Source: Frischella japonica (GTDB lineage: Bacteria > Pseudomonadota > Gammaproteobacteria > Enterobacterales > Orbaceae). Taken from it: a stretch of DNA of 64,000 nt. Position 1 is the stretch's first letter, and the number at the start of each line of letters is the position of its first letter. Below the pieces are notes generated by a model. That model was not told the origin of the DNA and ran no database searches. It worked only from the letters and a program-made list of their open reading frames with translations. Location: the NCBI RefSeq assembly GCF_014489845.1, contig NZ_JABURY010000021.1:174846-238845 (forward strand), written 5' to 3'. Shown in pieces: positions 32,418 to 42,683 of this stretch. A program made the translations under genes and the position numbers.

Positions 32418-32903
32418 TTAACTAACACGTTTTAATAATGCCTGCTTGACATGAATTGGTACTAAACCACTAATGTCGCCATGATGAAGCGCCACTTCTT
32501 TGACAATGGTTGAGGAAATAAATCCTGTTACCAGTGAAGGCATCAAGAAGATAGTATCTAAATCAGGTTTTAAGCTGCGATTCATTTCTGCTAATTGTCG
32601 CTCATATTCAAAATCATAAGTAGTACGTACGCCTCGCACCAATACTGTAGCTTGATGTGCTTTAGCAAAATCAGCCATTAGATTAGCATAGCCAATGACT
32701 TCGACATTCGCTAAATGTGCAAGTGAATTTTCTGCCAATTCAACCCGTTCATTCAAGGTAAATAGAGTCTTTTTATTGGGACTTTCTGCTACGGCAACAA
32801 TTAAACGTGGAAATAACAACGCTGTCCGGGTAATTAAATCAATATGACCATTAGTTATAGGATCAAATGTACCCGGAAAAATGGCTGTTGATGCTGTTTT
32901 CAT
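32418..32903 (-). CDS. coaD: Phosphopantetheine adenylyltransferase
   Basis: Penultimate step of coenzyme A synthesis: adenylylates 4'-phosphopantetheine. Nucleotidyltransferase motif FPGTFDPITNGHIDLI, with RGVRTTYDFEYE and the SSTIVKEV (ISSTxVR-type) motif. 161 residues. 11 bp before rlmD; this coaD-rlmD-relA arrangement differs from E. coli, where coaD follows waaA. Confidence 0.97.
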   Translation of the reverse strand: MKTASTAIFPGTFDPITNGHIDLITRTALLFPRLIVAVAESPNKKTLFTLNERVELAENSLAHLANVEVIGYANLMADFAKAHQATVLVRGVRTTYDFEYERQLAEMNRSLKPDLDTIFLMPSLVTGFISSTIVKEVALHHGDISGLVPIHVKQALLKRVS

Positions 32904-33161
32904 TAGTGAACCTACATTAAATCAAAAATATCTGCCACATATCATACCGAAAATGTGGCTAAATTGTTAGCATCTGTCTAAGATATCGATTCAATAGATC
33001 TTGTGCCATAACGATGACTGATTTTGCTATAGCTCTCTCAATTTCTCTATTTAGTTTACGTAGATGGATGTACATAATTAAGATTAATCGATGGATTTAA
33101 TGTCAAACATATTGCGATTAGTTATCTGTAAAAATATCCAATATGATGAGTATCCGAATAC

Positions 33162-33755
33162 TCAAGCAAATGTTAGCATTTCATGAGTTTTTAAGTGAAT
33201 TATGGACGCAAAACATGAACTTTGTCGTAATAATTGTTGTGGGTGGGAACCGGGTAAATCATGTGGAATGATTTGTTTTAACTTGTCATAATAGTTAATC
33301 CAATATGGCAGAATTTGTTGAGTGGTAGTATCTCTAAAATTCATTGGATAACATTGAAAATAATCGTTACCTTGATGTGTTTTAAAAGCATGGGTAATTA
33401 ATTGACTACAATATAATCCTTTATCATCTGGATGAAAACTAAAATTATAGGGTAATCCCAAGTAAGATTTAGCACGCGCTATGGCTGGTGCAATCAGTGA
33501 TGGTTCATTAATGGTTGTAATCACATTTTCATTAGCGTCATCAAGAAAGGCGGACAAGGGGCGCATGATCACCCCTTGTTTTTGAGTTGCTTCAATGATT
33601 TGCCCATTACCGATATATAAACCAACATGGTTTATCTGCGCAATATTAACCGAATCTAATGTTGCACCGGAGCAGCTAACTGCATGATTAAACTCATCCT
33701 CGTTATCAAGGCTTTGAAAAATAATGCAGCCTACACAGAAATTATTTTTTAGCAC
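33162..33755 (-). CDS. YiiX/YebB-like permuted papain-fold cysteine hydrolase
   Basis: Permuted NlpC/P60-type fold (DUF830 group). Seen: GCIIFQSL near the start, catalytic His in NHVGLYIGNGQIIEA (about residues 41-55), and the catalytic Cys in GLYCSQLITHAF. 197 residues, no signal peptide visible. Homologues cut amide or ester bonds in peptidoglycan or lipids; the substrate here is unknown. The first 14 bp overlap the end of bioY, so the gene is probably cotranscribed with it and thus placed under biotin control. Confidence 0.8.
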   Translation of the reverse strand: MLKNNFCVGCIIFQSLDNEDEFNHAVSCSGATLDSVNIAQINHVGLYIGNGQIIEATQKQGVIMRPLSAFLDDANENVITTINEPSLIAPAIARAKSYLGLPYNFSFHPDDKGLYCSQLITHAFKTHQGNDYFQCYPMNFRDTTTQQILPYWINYYDKLKQIIPHDLPGSHPQQLLRQSSCFASIIHLKTHEMLTFA

Positions 33756-34323
33756 TTTGACGCCATAAGCTAAACATAATCAATGTCGCAATAATGAATT
33801 TTAATGCATCAATACCAACAAAAGGTAAATAACCCATTTCAAATGCTTCAAATAAACTGATTTGGAAATAAAATTTCAAATAAACTACGCCAAAAATAAA
33901 TAAAATTTGATGTGCAATGGCAAAAGTAATAATGCCACTTAACAATTTACGATCATAGCCACGTTCAGCAGCATAGCCTGCTACATATGCCGCAAAGATA
34001 TAACCATATAAATAACCTGCTGAAGGTGACATTAATGCTGCTAAACCGCCACTACCATTAGCAAATACGGGTAAACCAAGGGCTCCGACAAATAAATATT
34101 GCATTAAAGACAATGCTGCTAGTTTACGACCTAGGAAGGCACCGACCAACAATACCGCTAATGATTGCAAAGTAAAAGGTACTGGATAAGCTGGAATACT
34201 GATGTTAGCTGCTATGCCTAAAAATAGTGTAGCAACTGATGTTGTAAGTAATTTACGTTGCCAAGATGTTAATGACACGAGGGTGTCAATAAATGGTGAA
34301 CAATATGTTGACTGATTTTTCAT
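33742..34323 (-). CDS. bioY: Biotin transporter BioY
   Basis: Membrane S-component that imports biotin alone or with an ECF energising module. Five to six hydrophobic helices; family signatures IPAYPVPFTLQSLAVLLVGAFLG (about 44-66), GLPVFANGSGGLAALMSPSAGYLYG and the C-terminal helix. 193 residues. A BirA-type operator lies 58 bp upstream. No bio synthesis gene occurs in this window; the biotin goes to AccB. Confidence 0.95.
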   Translation of the reverse strand: MKNQSTYCSPFIDTLVSLTSWQRKLLTTSVATLFLGIAANISIPAYPVPFTLQSLAVLLVGAFLGRKLAALSLMQYLFVGALGLPVFANGSGGLAALMSPSAGYLYGYIFAAYVAGYAAERGYDRKLLSGIITFAIAHQILFIFGVVYLKFYFQISLFEAFEMGYLPFVGIDALKFIIATLIMFSLWRQSAKK

Positions 34324-34375
34324 AATAATGACCTTTCTTATTTTTAGTGAACCGCAATATGATGCCTAAAAATAG

Positions 34376-34418
34376 CCTGAATGTAAACTAATATTAATTA
34401 TATTAGTTTACATTCAGG
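34376..34418. promoter_or_regulatory. BirA operator in the bioY promoter region
   Basis: A perfect inverted repeat with 19-bp arms and a 5-nt centre. Its inner part is ATGTAAACT-N15-AGTTTACAT (34381-34413), matching the gammaproteobacterial BirA consensus TTGTAAACC-N14/15-GGTTTACAA in half-site and spacing. It lies 53-95 bp upstream of bioY and upstream of the divergent trp promoter. Biotin-loaded BirA should repress bioY from here. Confidence 0.9.
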
Positions 34419-34450
34419 TTAAATAAGGTATTTTGGCTAAGATTTACAGC

Positions 34451-34483
34451 TTGACAACAACCACTGAACTAGTATAGTAGTAC
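34451..34483 (+). promoter_or_regulatory. trp promoter with TrpR operator
   Basis: TTGACA (34451-34456), 16-bp spacer, TATAGT (34473-34478). The -10 lies inside GAACTAGTATAGTAGTAC (34466-34483), which aligns with the E. coli trp operator GAACTAGTTAACTAGTAC with three mismatches in the right half and centre. TrpR is encoded in this window. Confidence 0.88.
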
Positions 34484-34506
34484 AAAATAATCTTGAGAAT
34501 AACAAA

Positions 34507-34566
34507 ATGCATGGTTTACGATTCATATTTTTTTTAACAAACATATCGTTATGTTGGCAAACCTGA
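34507..34566 (+). CDS. trpL: Trp operon leader peptide
   Basis: A 19-codon ORF, MHGLRFIFFLTNISLCWQT, between the trp promoter and the attenuator. Its only Trp codon is third from the end (34555-34557), followed by Gln-Thr-stop, comparable to the WWRTS end of E. coli TrpL. GAGA lies 8 bases before the ATG. A single Trp codon is less than the usual two or more. Confidence 0.75.
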   Translation: MHGLRFIFFLTNISLCWQT

Positions 34567-34634
34567 CTTGGCGGGTGAGGTATGTGATTTAATCGATAAT
34601 CAATAAAACCTGACCCAGTTAACTGGGTTTTTTT
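34559..34634 (+). terminator. trp attenuator
   Basis: Terminator stem ACCCAG-TTAA-CTGGGT (34613-34628) with seven T. The competing antiterminator pairs GGGTGAGG (34573-34580) with CCTGACCC (34609-34616), one mismatch. AAACCTGAC occurs twice, at 34559 (end of trpL) and at 34607, so regions 1 and 3 are alternative partners for region 2. Stalling at the Trp codon would cover region 1 and favour the antiterminator. Confidence 0.88.
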
Positions 34635-34668
34635 ATGCCATATTCATCTAAATAAGGAGTGGATTACA

Positions 34669-36228
34669 ATGCCAACGTTGCAACAACTAAAAAAAATCGT
34701 TCATTATAATAACGATCCAACCCAAATATTCAATCAACTTTGTGAAAAACGCGATGCTACACTACTTTTAGAGTCAGCCGAAATTGATAATAAACAAGGT
34801 ATTAAAAGTGTGATGATTATCGATTCAGCACTACGGATTACCGCATTAAATCATCAAGTTCAAGTCGCAGCATTAACGAAAAATGGCGCGACATTACTCC
34901 CGTTACTAGCACAATCATTTAATACAAACGTTACAAAACAATTATCCACCGAAACCCAAACACTTACGATCAATTTTACACCAATTGATGAAGTGCAAGA
35001 TGAAGATTCACGCTTAAAATCATTATCTGTTTTTGATGTATTACGTAACCTGATGAAATTAGTCAAATTACCGTCAGATGCAACTAATGATGCTATATTT
35101 CTAGGTGGATTATTTGGGTATGATTTAGTTGCTGGATTCGAAAATTTACCAATTCTTGCTACTGAGCAGCGTTGTCAAGACTATTGTTTCTACCTTGCGG
35201 AAACCTTATTGGAAATTAATCATAAAAATATTACTAGCACCTTAAAAGCGAGTATATTTACACCAAACCAAGCTGAAGAAGAGCGTTTAACACAACGGTT
35301 ATTGCAACTTAGCCAACAATTAGCACAGCCTTTAAAACCCATTCAACAACAATCTTTAACTAACATTGATATTGATTGTAATCTCAGTGATGATGATTTT
35401 AATACCATTGTGAAAAAGATGCAGGATGCAATTCAGCAAGGCGAAATCTTTCAGGTGGTGCCATCACGACGCTTTACTTTACCTTGTCCGCAACCTTTAG
35501 CCGCTTATCATACTTTAAAGCAGAATAACCCTAGTCCTTATATGTTTTACATGCAAGATCCTGACTTTACGATTTTTGGCGCCTCGCCTGAAAGTGCACT
35601 AAAATATACCCAATCGACCAATCAAGTGGAAATTTATCCGATAGCCGGTACTCGTCCACGAGGCGTTAGAGCCCAAGGCGCTATCGATTATGATTTAGAT
35701 AGTCGTTTAGAGTTGGAAATGCGAACCGATAAGAAAGAATTAGCTGAACACCTAATGTTAGTGGATTTGGCGCGTAATGATTTAGCGAGAATTTGCCAAC
35801 CAGGGAGTCGTTATACTAAAGAATTATTAAAAGTGGATCGTTATTCTTGTGTAATGCATTTAGTTTCTCGTATTGTTGGGCAATTACGTACCGATTTGGA
35901 TGCTTTACATGCCTATCAGGCAACCATGAATATGGGTACCTTAACCGGTGCTCCAAAAGTACGAGCCATGCAGTTGATTGCAGAATCAGAAAAAACTAAA
36001 CGTGGCAGTTATGGTGGCGCAATCGGTTATTTTACTGCTAATGGCGATTTAGATACCTGTATTGTTATTCGTAGTGCGTATGTTGAAAACGGTATTGCCA
36101 CTGTGCAAGCAGGCGCGGGAGTGGTGTTAGACTCCAATCCACAATCCGAAGCTGACGAATCTCGTAATAAAGCCCGTGCGGTAATTCAGGCTATTGCACA
36201 AGCACATCATGTCACAGGAGAATTCTAA
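34669..36228 (+). CDS. trpE: Anthranilate synthase component I
   Basis: Converts chorismate to anthranilate with ammonia from TrpG. 519 residues. N-terminal feedback-site LLLESAEI (about residues 31-38), chorismate-binding core with [28 protein letters not shown] and [16 protein letters not shown] precedes ATG 34669. The stop overlaps the trpGD start by one base (TAATG), typical of coupled trpE-trpG translation. Confidence 0.98.
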   Translation: MPTLQQLKKIVHYNNDPTQIFNQLCEKRDATLLLESAEIDNKQGIKSVMIIDSALRITALNHQVQVAALTKNGATLLPLLAQSFNTNVTKQLSTETQTLTINFTPIDEVQDEDSRLKSLSVFDVLRNLMKLVKLPSDATNDAIFLGGLFGYDLVAGFENLPILATEQRCQDYCFYLAETLLEINHKNITSTLKASIFTPNQAEEERLTQRLLQLSQQLAQPLKPIQQQSLTNIDIDCNLSDDDFNTIVKKMQDAIQQGEIFQVVPSRRFTLPCPQPLAAYHTLKQNNPSPYMFYMQDPDFTIFGASPESALKYTQSTNQVEIYPIAGTRPRGVRAQGAIDYDLDSRLELEMRTDKKELAEHLMLVDLARNDLARICQPGSRYTKELLKVDRYSCVMHLVSRIVGQLRTDLDALHAYQATMNMGTLTGAPKVRAMQLIAESEKTKRGSYGGAIGYFTANGDLDTCIVIRSAYVENGIATVQAGAGVVLDSNPQSEADESRNKARAVIQAIAQAHHVTGEF

Positions 36229-37871
36229 TGGCGAATATTCTATTTCTTGATAATATTGATTCGTTTACTTATAACTTAGTAGATCAACTCCGCTATAGTG
36301 GGCATCAAGTGACAATTTACCGCAACACCCTACCGGCACAAGTCATCATTGATAAACTGTCTCAACTTGATAATCCGATTCTGTTTTTATCGCCAGGGCC
36401 TGGTACACCAAGTCAAGCCGGTTGCATGCCTGAACTATTAAAACGTTTAAAAGGTCAATTACCGATTATTGGTATTTGCTTGGGGCATCAAGCGATTGTG
36501 GAATCCTATGGTGGCACCATTGTGCCAGCAGGTGATATATTGCATGGCAAAGCGTCATTGATTAAACATGATGGTAAATTGATGTTTAAAGATTTACCTA
36601 ATCCGTTACCTGTAGCACGTTATCATTCATTAAAAGGTGAGAATATTCCTGAATCATTAACGATCAATGCCATGTTTGATAATATTGTCATGGCGGTGAG
36701 AAATGATCGAGATCGTGTATATGGTTTTCAGTTTCATCCTGAATCTATCTTAACCATTAATGGTGCACAATTATTAAATCAAACCATTGAATGTGCTTTA
36801 ACGCCGCCGCCAATTTTGTTAACCGATTCCGTCACACCGGAAAAAACAGCAGCTCAAACCAGTGAACGGTTGATTCAACCGATTTTAAATAAATTGTATC
36901 AAGGTCAACCCCTTGAACAAACAGAAAGTGAAACGCTATTTAGTCAAATAATTCAAGGTAAATTAGAGCCTACTAAACTTGCTACCGCCATTATTAGTAT
37001 GAAAGTTCGTGGCGAAACACCGCAAGAAATCGCTGGTGCAGCTAAAGCTTTATTAAGCCATGCTGATCCGTTTACTACACCAGATTATGATTTTGCCGAT
37101 ATCGTTGGTACCGGTGGCGACGGTTCAAATAGTATTAATATTTCCACAGCCAGTACGTTTGTTGCTGCAGCATTAGGTTTCAAAGTGGCGAAGCATGGTA
37201 ATCGTGGAGTATCAAGTAAATCTGGATCATCAGATGTATTAGCTGCGTTGGGGATTAAGCTGAATATGTCTGCCGATATCGCACGACAAGCGCTGGATGA
37301 TTTAGGTGTTTGTTTCTTGTTTGCCCAGCAATACCATTCTGGTTTTCGTCATGCCGCGCCAATTCGTCAACAGCTTAAAACACGAACAATTTTTAATATA
37401 TTAGGGCCATTAATTAATCCAGCTAAACCGAAACGAATATTACTGGGCGTGTATCATCGAGATTTACTAGAACCGATTGCGCAAACCTTGTGTATGTTAG
37501 GTTATCAGCACGCTATTGTGGTGCATGGCTCAGGTATGGATGAGGTGGCAATTCATGGTACGAGTAATGTGGCAGAAGTTATCGACGGTAATATTACCTA
37601 TTATGATGTTTCACCCCAAGACTTTGGGTTACCAACTTACACTTTAAAAGATATTGAAGGCGGTACCCCAGAGCAAAATCGGGATAGTTTAACCGATATA
37701 TTACAAGGTCGTGGTAAACCGGCTAATGAAGCTGCGATTGCCGTTAATGTGGCCATGTTAATGAAACTTTTTGATCACAACGATTTACCAGCTAATGCGG
37801 CACAAGCGATTGCGATGATGCGCAGTGGTAAACCTTATCAGTTGTTAGCGGCTTTAGCACAACGAGGTTAA
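36228..37871 (+). CDS. trpD: Fused anthranilate synthase component II / anthranilate phosphoribosyltransferase
   Basis: TrpG-TrpD fusion of 547 residues as in E. coli. Residues 1-195: class I glutaminase with [14 protein letters not shown], nucleophile in ICLGHQAI and FQFHPES. Residues about 210-547: phosphoribosyltransferase with [30 protein letters not shown] and [10 protein letters not shown]. Supplies ammonia to TrpE and then phosphoribosylates anthranilate. Confidence 0.97.
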   Translation: MANILFLDNIDSFTYNLVDQLRYSGHQVTIYRNTLPAQVIIDKLSQLDNPILFLSPGPGTPSQAGCMPELLKRLKGQLPIIGICLGHQAIVESYGGTIVPAGDILHGKASLIKHDGKLMFKDLPNPLPVARYHSLKGENIPESLTINAMFDNIVMAVRNDRDRVYGFQFHPESILTINGAQLLNQTIECALTPPPILLTDSVTPEKTAAQTSERLIQPILNKLYQGQPLEQTESETLFSQIIQGKLEPTKLATAIISMKVRGETPQEIAGAAKALLSHADPFTTPDYDFADIVGTGGDGSNSINISTASTFVAAALGFKVAKHGNRGVSSKSGSSDVLAALGIKLNMSADIARQALDDLGVCFLFAQQYHSGFRHAAPIRQQLKTRTIFNILGPLINPAKPKRILLGVYHRDLLEPIAQTLCMLGYQHAIVVHGSGMDEVAIHGTSNVAEVIDGNITYYDVSPQDFGLPTYTLKDIEGGTPEQNRDSLTDILQGRGKPANEAAIAVNVAMLMKLFDHNDLPANAAQAIAMMRSGKPYQLLAALAQRG

Positions 37872-37875
37872 TTTT

Positions 37876-39276
37876 ATGGCAATGGAATCACTCCAAAATA
37901 ATGTCGCAATGGCGACAGTACTAAAAAAAATTGTGACTGATAAAGCGCTTTGGCTTGCTCAAAGAAAACAAACTCAGCCGTTAACTTCTTTTAAAGAACA
38001 ATTAGCGCCAAGTGATCGTGATTTTTATCAGGCATTAACAGATCAACATAGTGTATTTATTTTAGAATGTAAAAAAGCATCGCCATCTAAGGGATTAATT
38101 CGTGATGATTTTGATCCAGAAATGATAGCTAAAACGTATGCCGTTTATGCGAATGTGATTTCGGTATTAACCGATGAAAAATATTTTCAGGGCAGTTTTG
38201 ATTTTTTACCGATAGTGAAACAGCACACCCATCAACCGATACTCTGTAAAGACTTTATTATCGATGAATATCAAATCTATTTGGCACGTTATTATCAAGC
38301 TGATGCAGTGTTATTGATGTTATCGATACTGAGTGATGCGCAATACCTAGCATTAAGTCAGCTGGCACATCAGTTAAATATGGGGGTACTGACGGAAGCC
38401 AGTACCCAACAAGAGGTCGAACGAGCAATTACATTAAATGCTAAAGTGATCGGCATTAATAATCGTGATTTGCGTGATCTTTCAGTTGATCTTAATCGTG
38501 TTAAACAGTTATCAGCAAAAATTCCGACAGATCGCATTGTGATCAGTGAATCAGGTATTTATACTCATGCTCAAGTGCTAGATTTAAGTCATTATGCGCA
38601 GGGATTCTTAATTGGAAGTGCCTTAATGTCAGAATATAACCTTGAACTAGCGGTTCGCAAAGTAATATTGGGTGAAAATAAAATCTGTGGTTTAACTCGC
38701 AAGCAAGATGCATTAGCCGCTTATCAAGCTGGGGCGGTGTATGGCGGATTAATCTTTGTAACAGATTCACCACGCTATATTGAACCACAACAAGCCCGCC
38801 TAGTGATGTCGGCTGCTAAATTGAATTGGGTCGGTGTGTTTAGAAATGAAACCCCTGAACAGGTTGCTCAATTAGCTAAACAGCTTAAATTATATGCGGT
38901 ACAGTTACACGGCAGTGAAGATCAAAACTATATCCAACACTTAGCGACGTTATTACCAAAAAGGTGCCAAATTTGGCAAGCACTTAGTATTCAGGATGTT
39001 ATACCCGACCACACTCATTCGGCTATCCAGCGTTATATTTTTGATCAAGGACAAGGCGGAACAGGGCAAACTTTTGATTGGCAATTACTGGCTAATCAAA
39101 AGCTTGATAATGTCATTTTGGCTGGGGGAATCAATCCAGACAATGCGGTCACTGCGATACAAACGGGTGTAACGGGGCTTGATATTAATTCTGGCGTTGA
39201 GGTCTCGCCGGGGAAAAAAGATGCACAACAATTACACACACTCTTTGCACGGTTAAGATGCTACCCTTTTGCTTAA
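37876..39276 (+). CDS. trpC: Fused indole-3-glycerol-phosphate synthase / phosphoribosylanthranilate isomerase
   Basis: TrpC-TrpF fusion of 466 residues. Synthase half (about 10-265): ILECKKASPSKGLIRDDFDP, LCKDFIID, GINNRDLRDLSVD, SESGIYTHAQV. Isomerase half (about 265-466): KICGLTRKQDALAAYQAGA with catalytic Cys, VQLHGSED, and LAGGINPDNA. Carries out the third and fourth steps of tryptophan synthesis from anthranilate. Four bases after trpD. Confidence 0.97.
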   Translation: MAMESLQNNVAMATVLKKIVTDKALWLAQRKQTQPLTSFKEQLAPSDRDFYQALTDQHSVFILECKKASPSKGLIRDDFDPEMIAKTYAVYANVISVLTDEKYFQGSFDFLPIVKQHTHQPILCKDFIIDEYQIYLARYYQADAVLLMLSILSDAQYLALSQLAHQLNMGVLTEASTQQEVERAITLNAKVIGINNRDLRDLSVDLNRVKQLSAKIPTDRIVISESGIYTHAQVLDLSHYAQGFLIGSALMSEYNLELAVRKVILGENKICGLTRKQDALAAYQAGAVYGGLIFVTDSPRYIEPQQARLVMSAAKLNWVGVFRNETPEQVAQLAKQLKLYAVQLHGSEDQNYIQHLATLLPKRCQIWQALSIQDVIPDHTHSAIQRYIFDQGQGGTGQTFDWQLLANQKLDNVILAGGINPDNAVTAIQTGVTGLDINSGVEVSPGKKDAQQLHTLFARLRCYPFA

Positions 39277-39338
39277 CCCAATAATGATGAATAAAAAATT
39301 TTAAGTTATCTTATCGATAACCATAAAAGGAAAACATA

Positions 39339-40532
39339 ATGGCAAAATTAAATCCTTATTTTGGTGAATTTGGTGGTCAATATGTACCTCAAATACTCAT
39401 TCCTGTACTTGATGAGCTTGAACAAGCATTTTTAGCCGCTAAAGATGATCCGTCATTTCAACAAGAATTTCATGATTTGTTGAAGAATTATGCTGGTCGT
39501 CCTACACCGTTGACGCTCTGTCGTAATTTAACCGCCGGTAGTAAAACCAAGCTTTATCTGAAACGTGAAGATTTAGTGCATGGCGGTGCACATAAAACTA
39601 ATCAAGTATTAGGTCAAGCATTACTAGCTAAGCGTATGGGTAAAACTGAAATCATTGCTGAAACAGGAGCCGGCCAACATGGGGTTGCTTCTGCACTTGC
39701 CTGCGCTCTACTTGGTTTGAAATGTCGCATCTATATGGGTGAAAAAGATGTTCAGCGCCAAGCTCCCAATGTTTTTAGGATGCGTTTAATGGGGGCAACC
39801 GTGATTCCAGTTACCAGTGGAAGTGCCACGCTAAAAGATGCCTGTAATGAAGCATTGCGTGACTGGTCAGGCAGTTATGAACGTGCACATTATATGCTTG
39901 GTACTGCAGCAGGTCCGCACCCTTTCCCAACTATTGTGCGAGAATTCCAACAAATGATTAGTGCTGAAGCCAAACAACAAGTACAAGAAAAAGAAGGCCG
40001 TTTACCTGATGCCGTAATCGCTTGTGTTGGCGGTGGATCAAATGCGATTGGTATGTTTGCCAATTTCATTGATGAAGCTAACGTTCAACTTATTGGCGTC
40101 GAACCCGGTGGGCACGGTATTGAAACGGGTCATCATGGCGCGTCATTAAAACATGGTAAACTCGGTATCTATTTTGGTATGAAATCACCTATGATGCAAA
40201 CTGAAGAGGGGCAAATTGAGGAGTCCTACTCCATTTCTGCTGGACTCGATTTCCCGTCAGTGGGACCTCAGCACGCTTATCTTGATAGCATCGGACGAGC
40301 ACAATACGTTTCGATCACTGATGATGAAGCTTTAGAAGCTTTTAAAGCCTTATCACGCCATGAAGGGATTATTCCTGCATTAGAATCATCACATGCATTG
40401 GCTTATGCAATGAAATTAATTAAACAAGATCCAGAAAAAGAACAATTACTTATCGTAAATCTTTCCGGTAGAGGAGATAAAGATATCTTCACCGTATACG
40501 ATATTTTAAAAGCAAGAGGGGAAATCGCATGA
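39339..40532 (+). CDS. trpB: Tryptophan synthase beta chain
   Basis: PLP enzyme joining indole and serine. 397 residues; [15 protein letters not shown] at the N-terminus, PLP lysine in HGGAHKTNQ, phosphate loop [10 protein letters not shown], and [12 protein letters not shown]. The start follows AAAGGA. Overlaps trpA by four bases (ATGA). Confidence 0.98.
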   Translation: MAKLNPYFGEFGGQYVPQILIPVLDELEQAFLAAKDDPSFQQEFHDLLKNYAGRPTPLTLCRNLTAGSKTKLYLKREDLVHGGAHKTNQVLGQALLAKRMGKTEIIAETGAGQHGVASALACALLGLKCRIYMGEKDVQRQAPNVFRMRLMGATVIPVTSGSATLKDACNEALRDWSGSYERAHYMLGTAAGPHPFPTIVREFQQMISAEAKQQVQEKEGRLPDAVIACVGGGSNAIGMFANFIDEANVQLIGVEPGGHGIETGHHGASLKHGKLGIYFGMKSPMMQTEEGQIEESYSISAGLDFPSVGPQHAYLDSIGRAQYVSITDDEALEAFKALSRHEGIIPALESSHALAYAMKLIKQDPEKEQLLIVNLSGRGDKDIFTVYDILKARGEIA

Positions 40533-41356
40533 GCCAAGTTACCATATCTAATCGCTATCAAGACTTATTTACAGAATTGACTAAGCAAAATCGCGGTGCG
40601 TTTGTCCCTTTTGTTGCGATCGGTGATCCTACTCCAGAACTCTCCTTGCAAATTATTGATACCTTAGTGAATGCTGGCGCTGATGCATTAGAACTAGGAA
40701 TTCCATTTTCTGACCCATTAGCTGACGGTCCGACAATTCAAGAAGCCAATTTACGTGCTTTTGCTGGTGGTATCAATGTTGCTAAATGTTTTGAGATTTT
40801 AAGCCAAATTCGCCAAAAACATCCAACCATTCCAATCGGCTTATTGCTCTATGCTAATCTCGTGTTTAAAGGTGGTATCGATAAGTTTTATGCTCGCTGT
40901 GCTCAAGCTGGCGTAGATTCGGTATTGGTTGCGGATGTGCCACTTTCTGAATCGACACCATTTAAACAAGCTGCATTAAAACATGGTATTGCACCGATAT
41001 TTATTTGTCCACCGAATGCCGATGATAACGTAATAAAAGCGATTGCGGAAAATGGTCAAGGCTATACCTATTTAGTATCGCGTGCTGGTGTAACGGGTAC
41101 CGAAAATAAAGCTAATAAACCCTTAACGCATTTACTCAGCAAACTTAAACAGTTTAATGCGCCGCCGGCGATTCAAGGATTTGGTATTTCAACCCCACAA
41201 CAAGTCAGTCAAGCGATACAAACTGGAGCGGCTGGAGCAATTGCGGGTTCGGCAACGGTAAAAATTATCGCGGAAAATCAAACAAATCCTAGTGTTATGC
41301 TGAAAAAATTAGCAGATTTTGTAATCGCAATGAAAGCCGCTACCGGGAATAATTAG
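40529..41356 (+). CDS. trpA: Tryptophan synthase alpha chain
   Basis: Cleaves indole-3-glycerol phosphate to indole, passed to TrpB by a tunnel. TIM barrel of 275 residues with catalytic Glu in [24 protein letters not shown] and [12 protein letters not shown]. Last gene of the operon; overlaps trpB by ATGA. Confidence 0.98.
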   Translation: MSQVTISNRYQDLFTELTKQNRGAFVPFVAIGDPTPELSLQIIDTLVNAGADALELGIPFSDPLADGPTIQEANLRAFAGGINVAKCFEILSQIRQKHPTIPIGLLLYANLVFKGGIDKFYARCAQAGVDSVLVADVPLSESTPFKQAALKHGIAPIFICPPNADDNVIKAIAENGQGYTYLVSRAGVTGTENKANKPLTHLLSKLKQFNAPPAIQGFGISTPQQVSQAIQTGAAGAIAGSATVKIIAENQTNPSVMLKKLADFVIAMKAATGNN

Positions 41357-41385
41357 GAAATATTTTTAACTATAGCTGCCAGTTG

Positions 41386-41487
41386 CTCGCTTACCCTGTT
41401 ATTGGTTTCGCCTTTATAGCAACGCGCTCAATATATGGTTACTGGAACTTAGCTGAGCCGAGGGTTTTAAACGCAACCTCTCGGCTC
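41386..41487 (-). repeat. Structured intergenic repeat, copy B
   Basis: Minus-strand homologue of 28687-28778. It also holds a strong inverted repeat GAGCCGAGGGTT...AACCTCTCGGCTC (41455-41487, one bulge). No T-run follows, so it is not a plain terminator, though it separates trpA and the convergent flgJ. The remainder of 41357-41634 shows no gene. Confidence 0.6.
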
Positions 41488-41634
41488 GCGTGTTGTAGCG
41501 CACGATGGCGAGTGGGAAGCCAGCCCATGAATTTGGCATAGGTAGGCGTTAACTTTTGTACTGTAGTGATTAATGCCCGAAATAACGCCATGGAGTAAGA
41601 AAATCATTTCCTACATCATCCATAAAACTAAAAA

Positions 41635-42681
41635 TTAGATTTTAATTGGCATAAATCCAGCTGCTTGTGGTAGGCGAATTGATTTTATCATTGCTTCGAT
41701 CTTATCAATCAACTGGATGAGTTTGTCAGCGTAATTAGGGTCGGTGGCATAGTTAGCTTGTTGTAATGCGATAGCTGCATCCTTGGCTGTTGGCGCTTGG
41801 GTCACCATTTGATAACGTGGGTTTTGACTTAATAATCGGACATAATCTTCGACAGCTTGCCGAAGATTATCATAAACACGAAAATGCTGTATGGTTTTAA
41901 TTTTTTCATCTTTTGTATATTCTGAGGTAGTAATTTGCGTTGTTTTACCTTGCCATGTTGAACCTGCTTTAATTGCAAAATAATTATAACTCGGTTTACC
42001 ATCATCAGTTGTAATCTGTTTTTGCCCCCAGCCTGTTTCTAGTGCGGCTTGGGCAATAATGACTTGATATGGAATACCCGTTTGCTTGGCTGCTTTGATC
42101 GCTGGATCTAGCCATTGATTAATAAATTGTGCAACATTATTATCATTGTGTTGCGCAGGGGAATAGCTTGTCGTAAGTGAGTTATCTGTTGGTTGGATAA
42201 ATGGTTGATTTGCTAGATTATGATATAAGACTTGTCCAAGATTTTTTACGGAAACATTTGTCGAATCAGTAAATAATGATTCGGCTAAAGAATATGATGT
42301 TGGTGCCTGATTGGCTGTTATCTGTAATGCATGTGGAGATTTCGATTGTGATGTGTCTGATGATGTCGATGCCGTCAACTGCTTGGTTAACATATCGGCT
42401 AGACCCAAACCATTACCGGCCGCTTGTTGAGCAACTTGTTGATCAAACATCGATGTAAACATCTGTGTTGCAGAGCTGTTAAACAATCCGCCTTCCGGTA
42501 CTGCTTTACGCATACTTTGCATCATCATATTGATAAATAATGTTTCAAATTGTTGGGCAACATGTTTGATATTGTCAGCTGAACCATTTATTGCCTGCTG
42601 TTTAAGGTGGTGTAAACCTGACATATCAAAAGCTAAGCGGTTAGAATAGTGATTAATATTATTCATCATTAACGATATCAC
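41635..42681 (-). CDS. flgJ: Flagellar rod-assembly peptidoglycan hydrolase FlgJ
   Basis: Caps the growing rod and opens peptidoglycan. N-terminal rod-binding domain (about 20-110: QQFETLFINMMMQSMRKAVPEGGLF) and C-terminal glucosaminidase with catalytic Glu in AQAALETGWGQKQI (about residue 210). 348 residues from GTG 42681; ATG 42669 (MMNNINHYSNRLAFD) is an equally plausible start, neither having a clear ribosome site. Last of the flgB-J operon here; flgK and flgL do not follow. Confidence 0.93.
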   Translation of the reverse strand: MISLMMNNINHYSNRLAFDMSGLHHLKQQAINGSADNIKHVAQQFETLFINMMMQSMRKAVPEGGLFNSSATQMFTSMFDQQVAQQAAGNGLGLADMLTKQLTASTSSDTSQSKSPHALQITANQAPTSYSLAESLFTDSTNVSVKNLGQVLYHNLANQPFIQPTDNSLTTSYSPAQHNDNNVAQFINQWLDPAIKAAKQTGIPYQVIIAQAALETGWGQKQITTDDGKPSYNYFAIKAGSTWQGKTTQITTSEYTKDEKIKTIQHFRVYDNLRQAVEDYVRLLSQNPRYQMVTQAPTAKDAAIALQQANYATDPNYADKLIQLIDKIEAMIKSIRLPQAAGFMPIKI

Positions 42682-42683
42682 AA

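Noticed and set aside
34551..34592. Alternative 13-codon Trp-containing leader ORF in the trp attenuator
   Set aside because: No ribosome site, and its translation would cover antiterminator segment 2; the 34507 ORF places its Trp codon correctly before segment 2.
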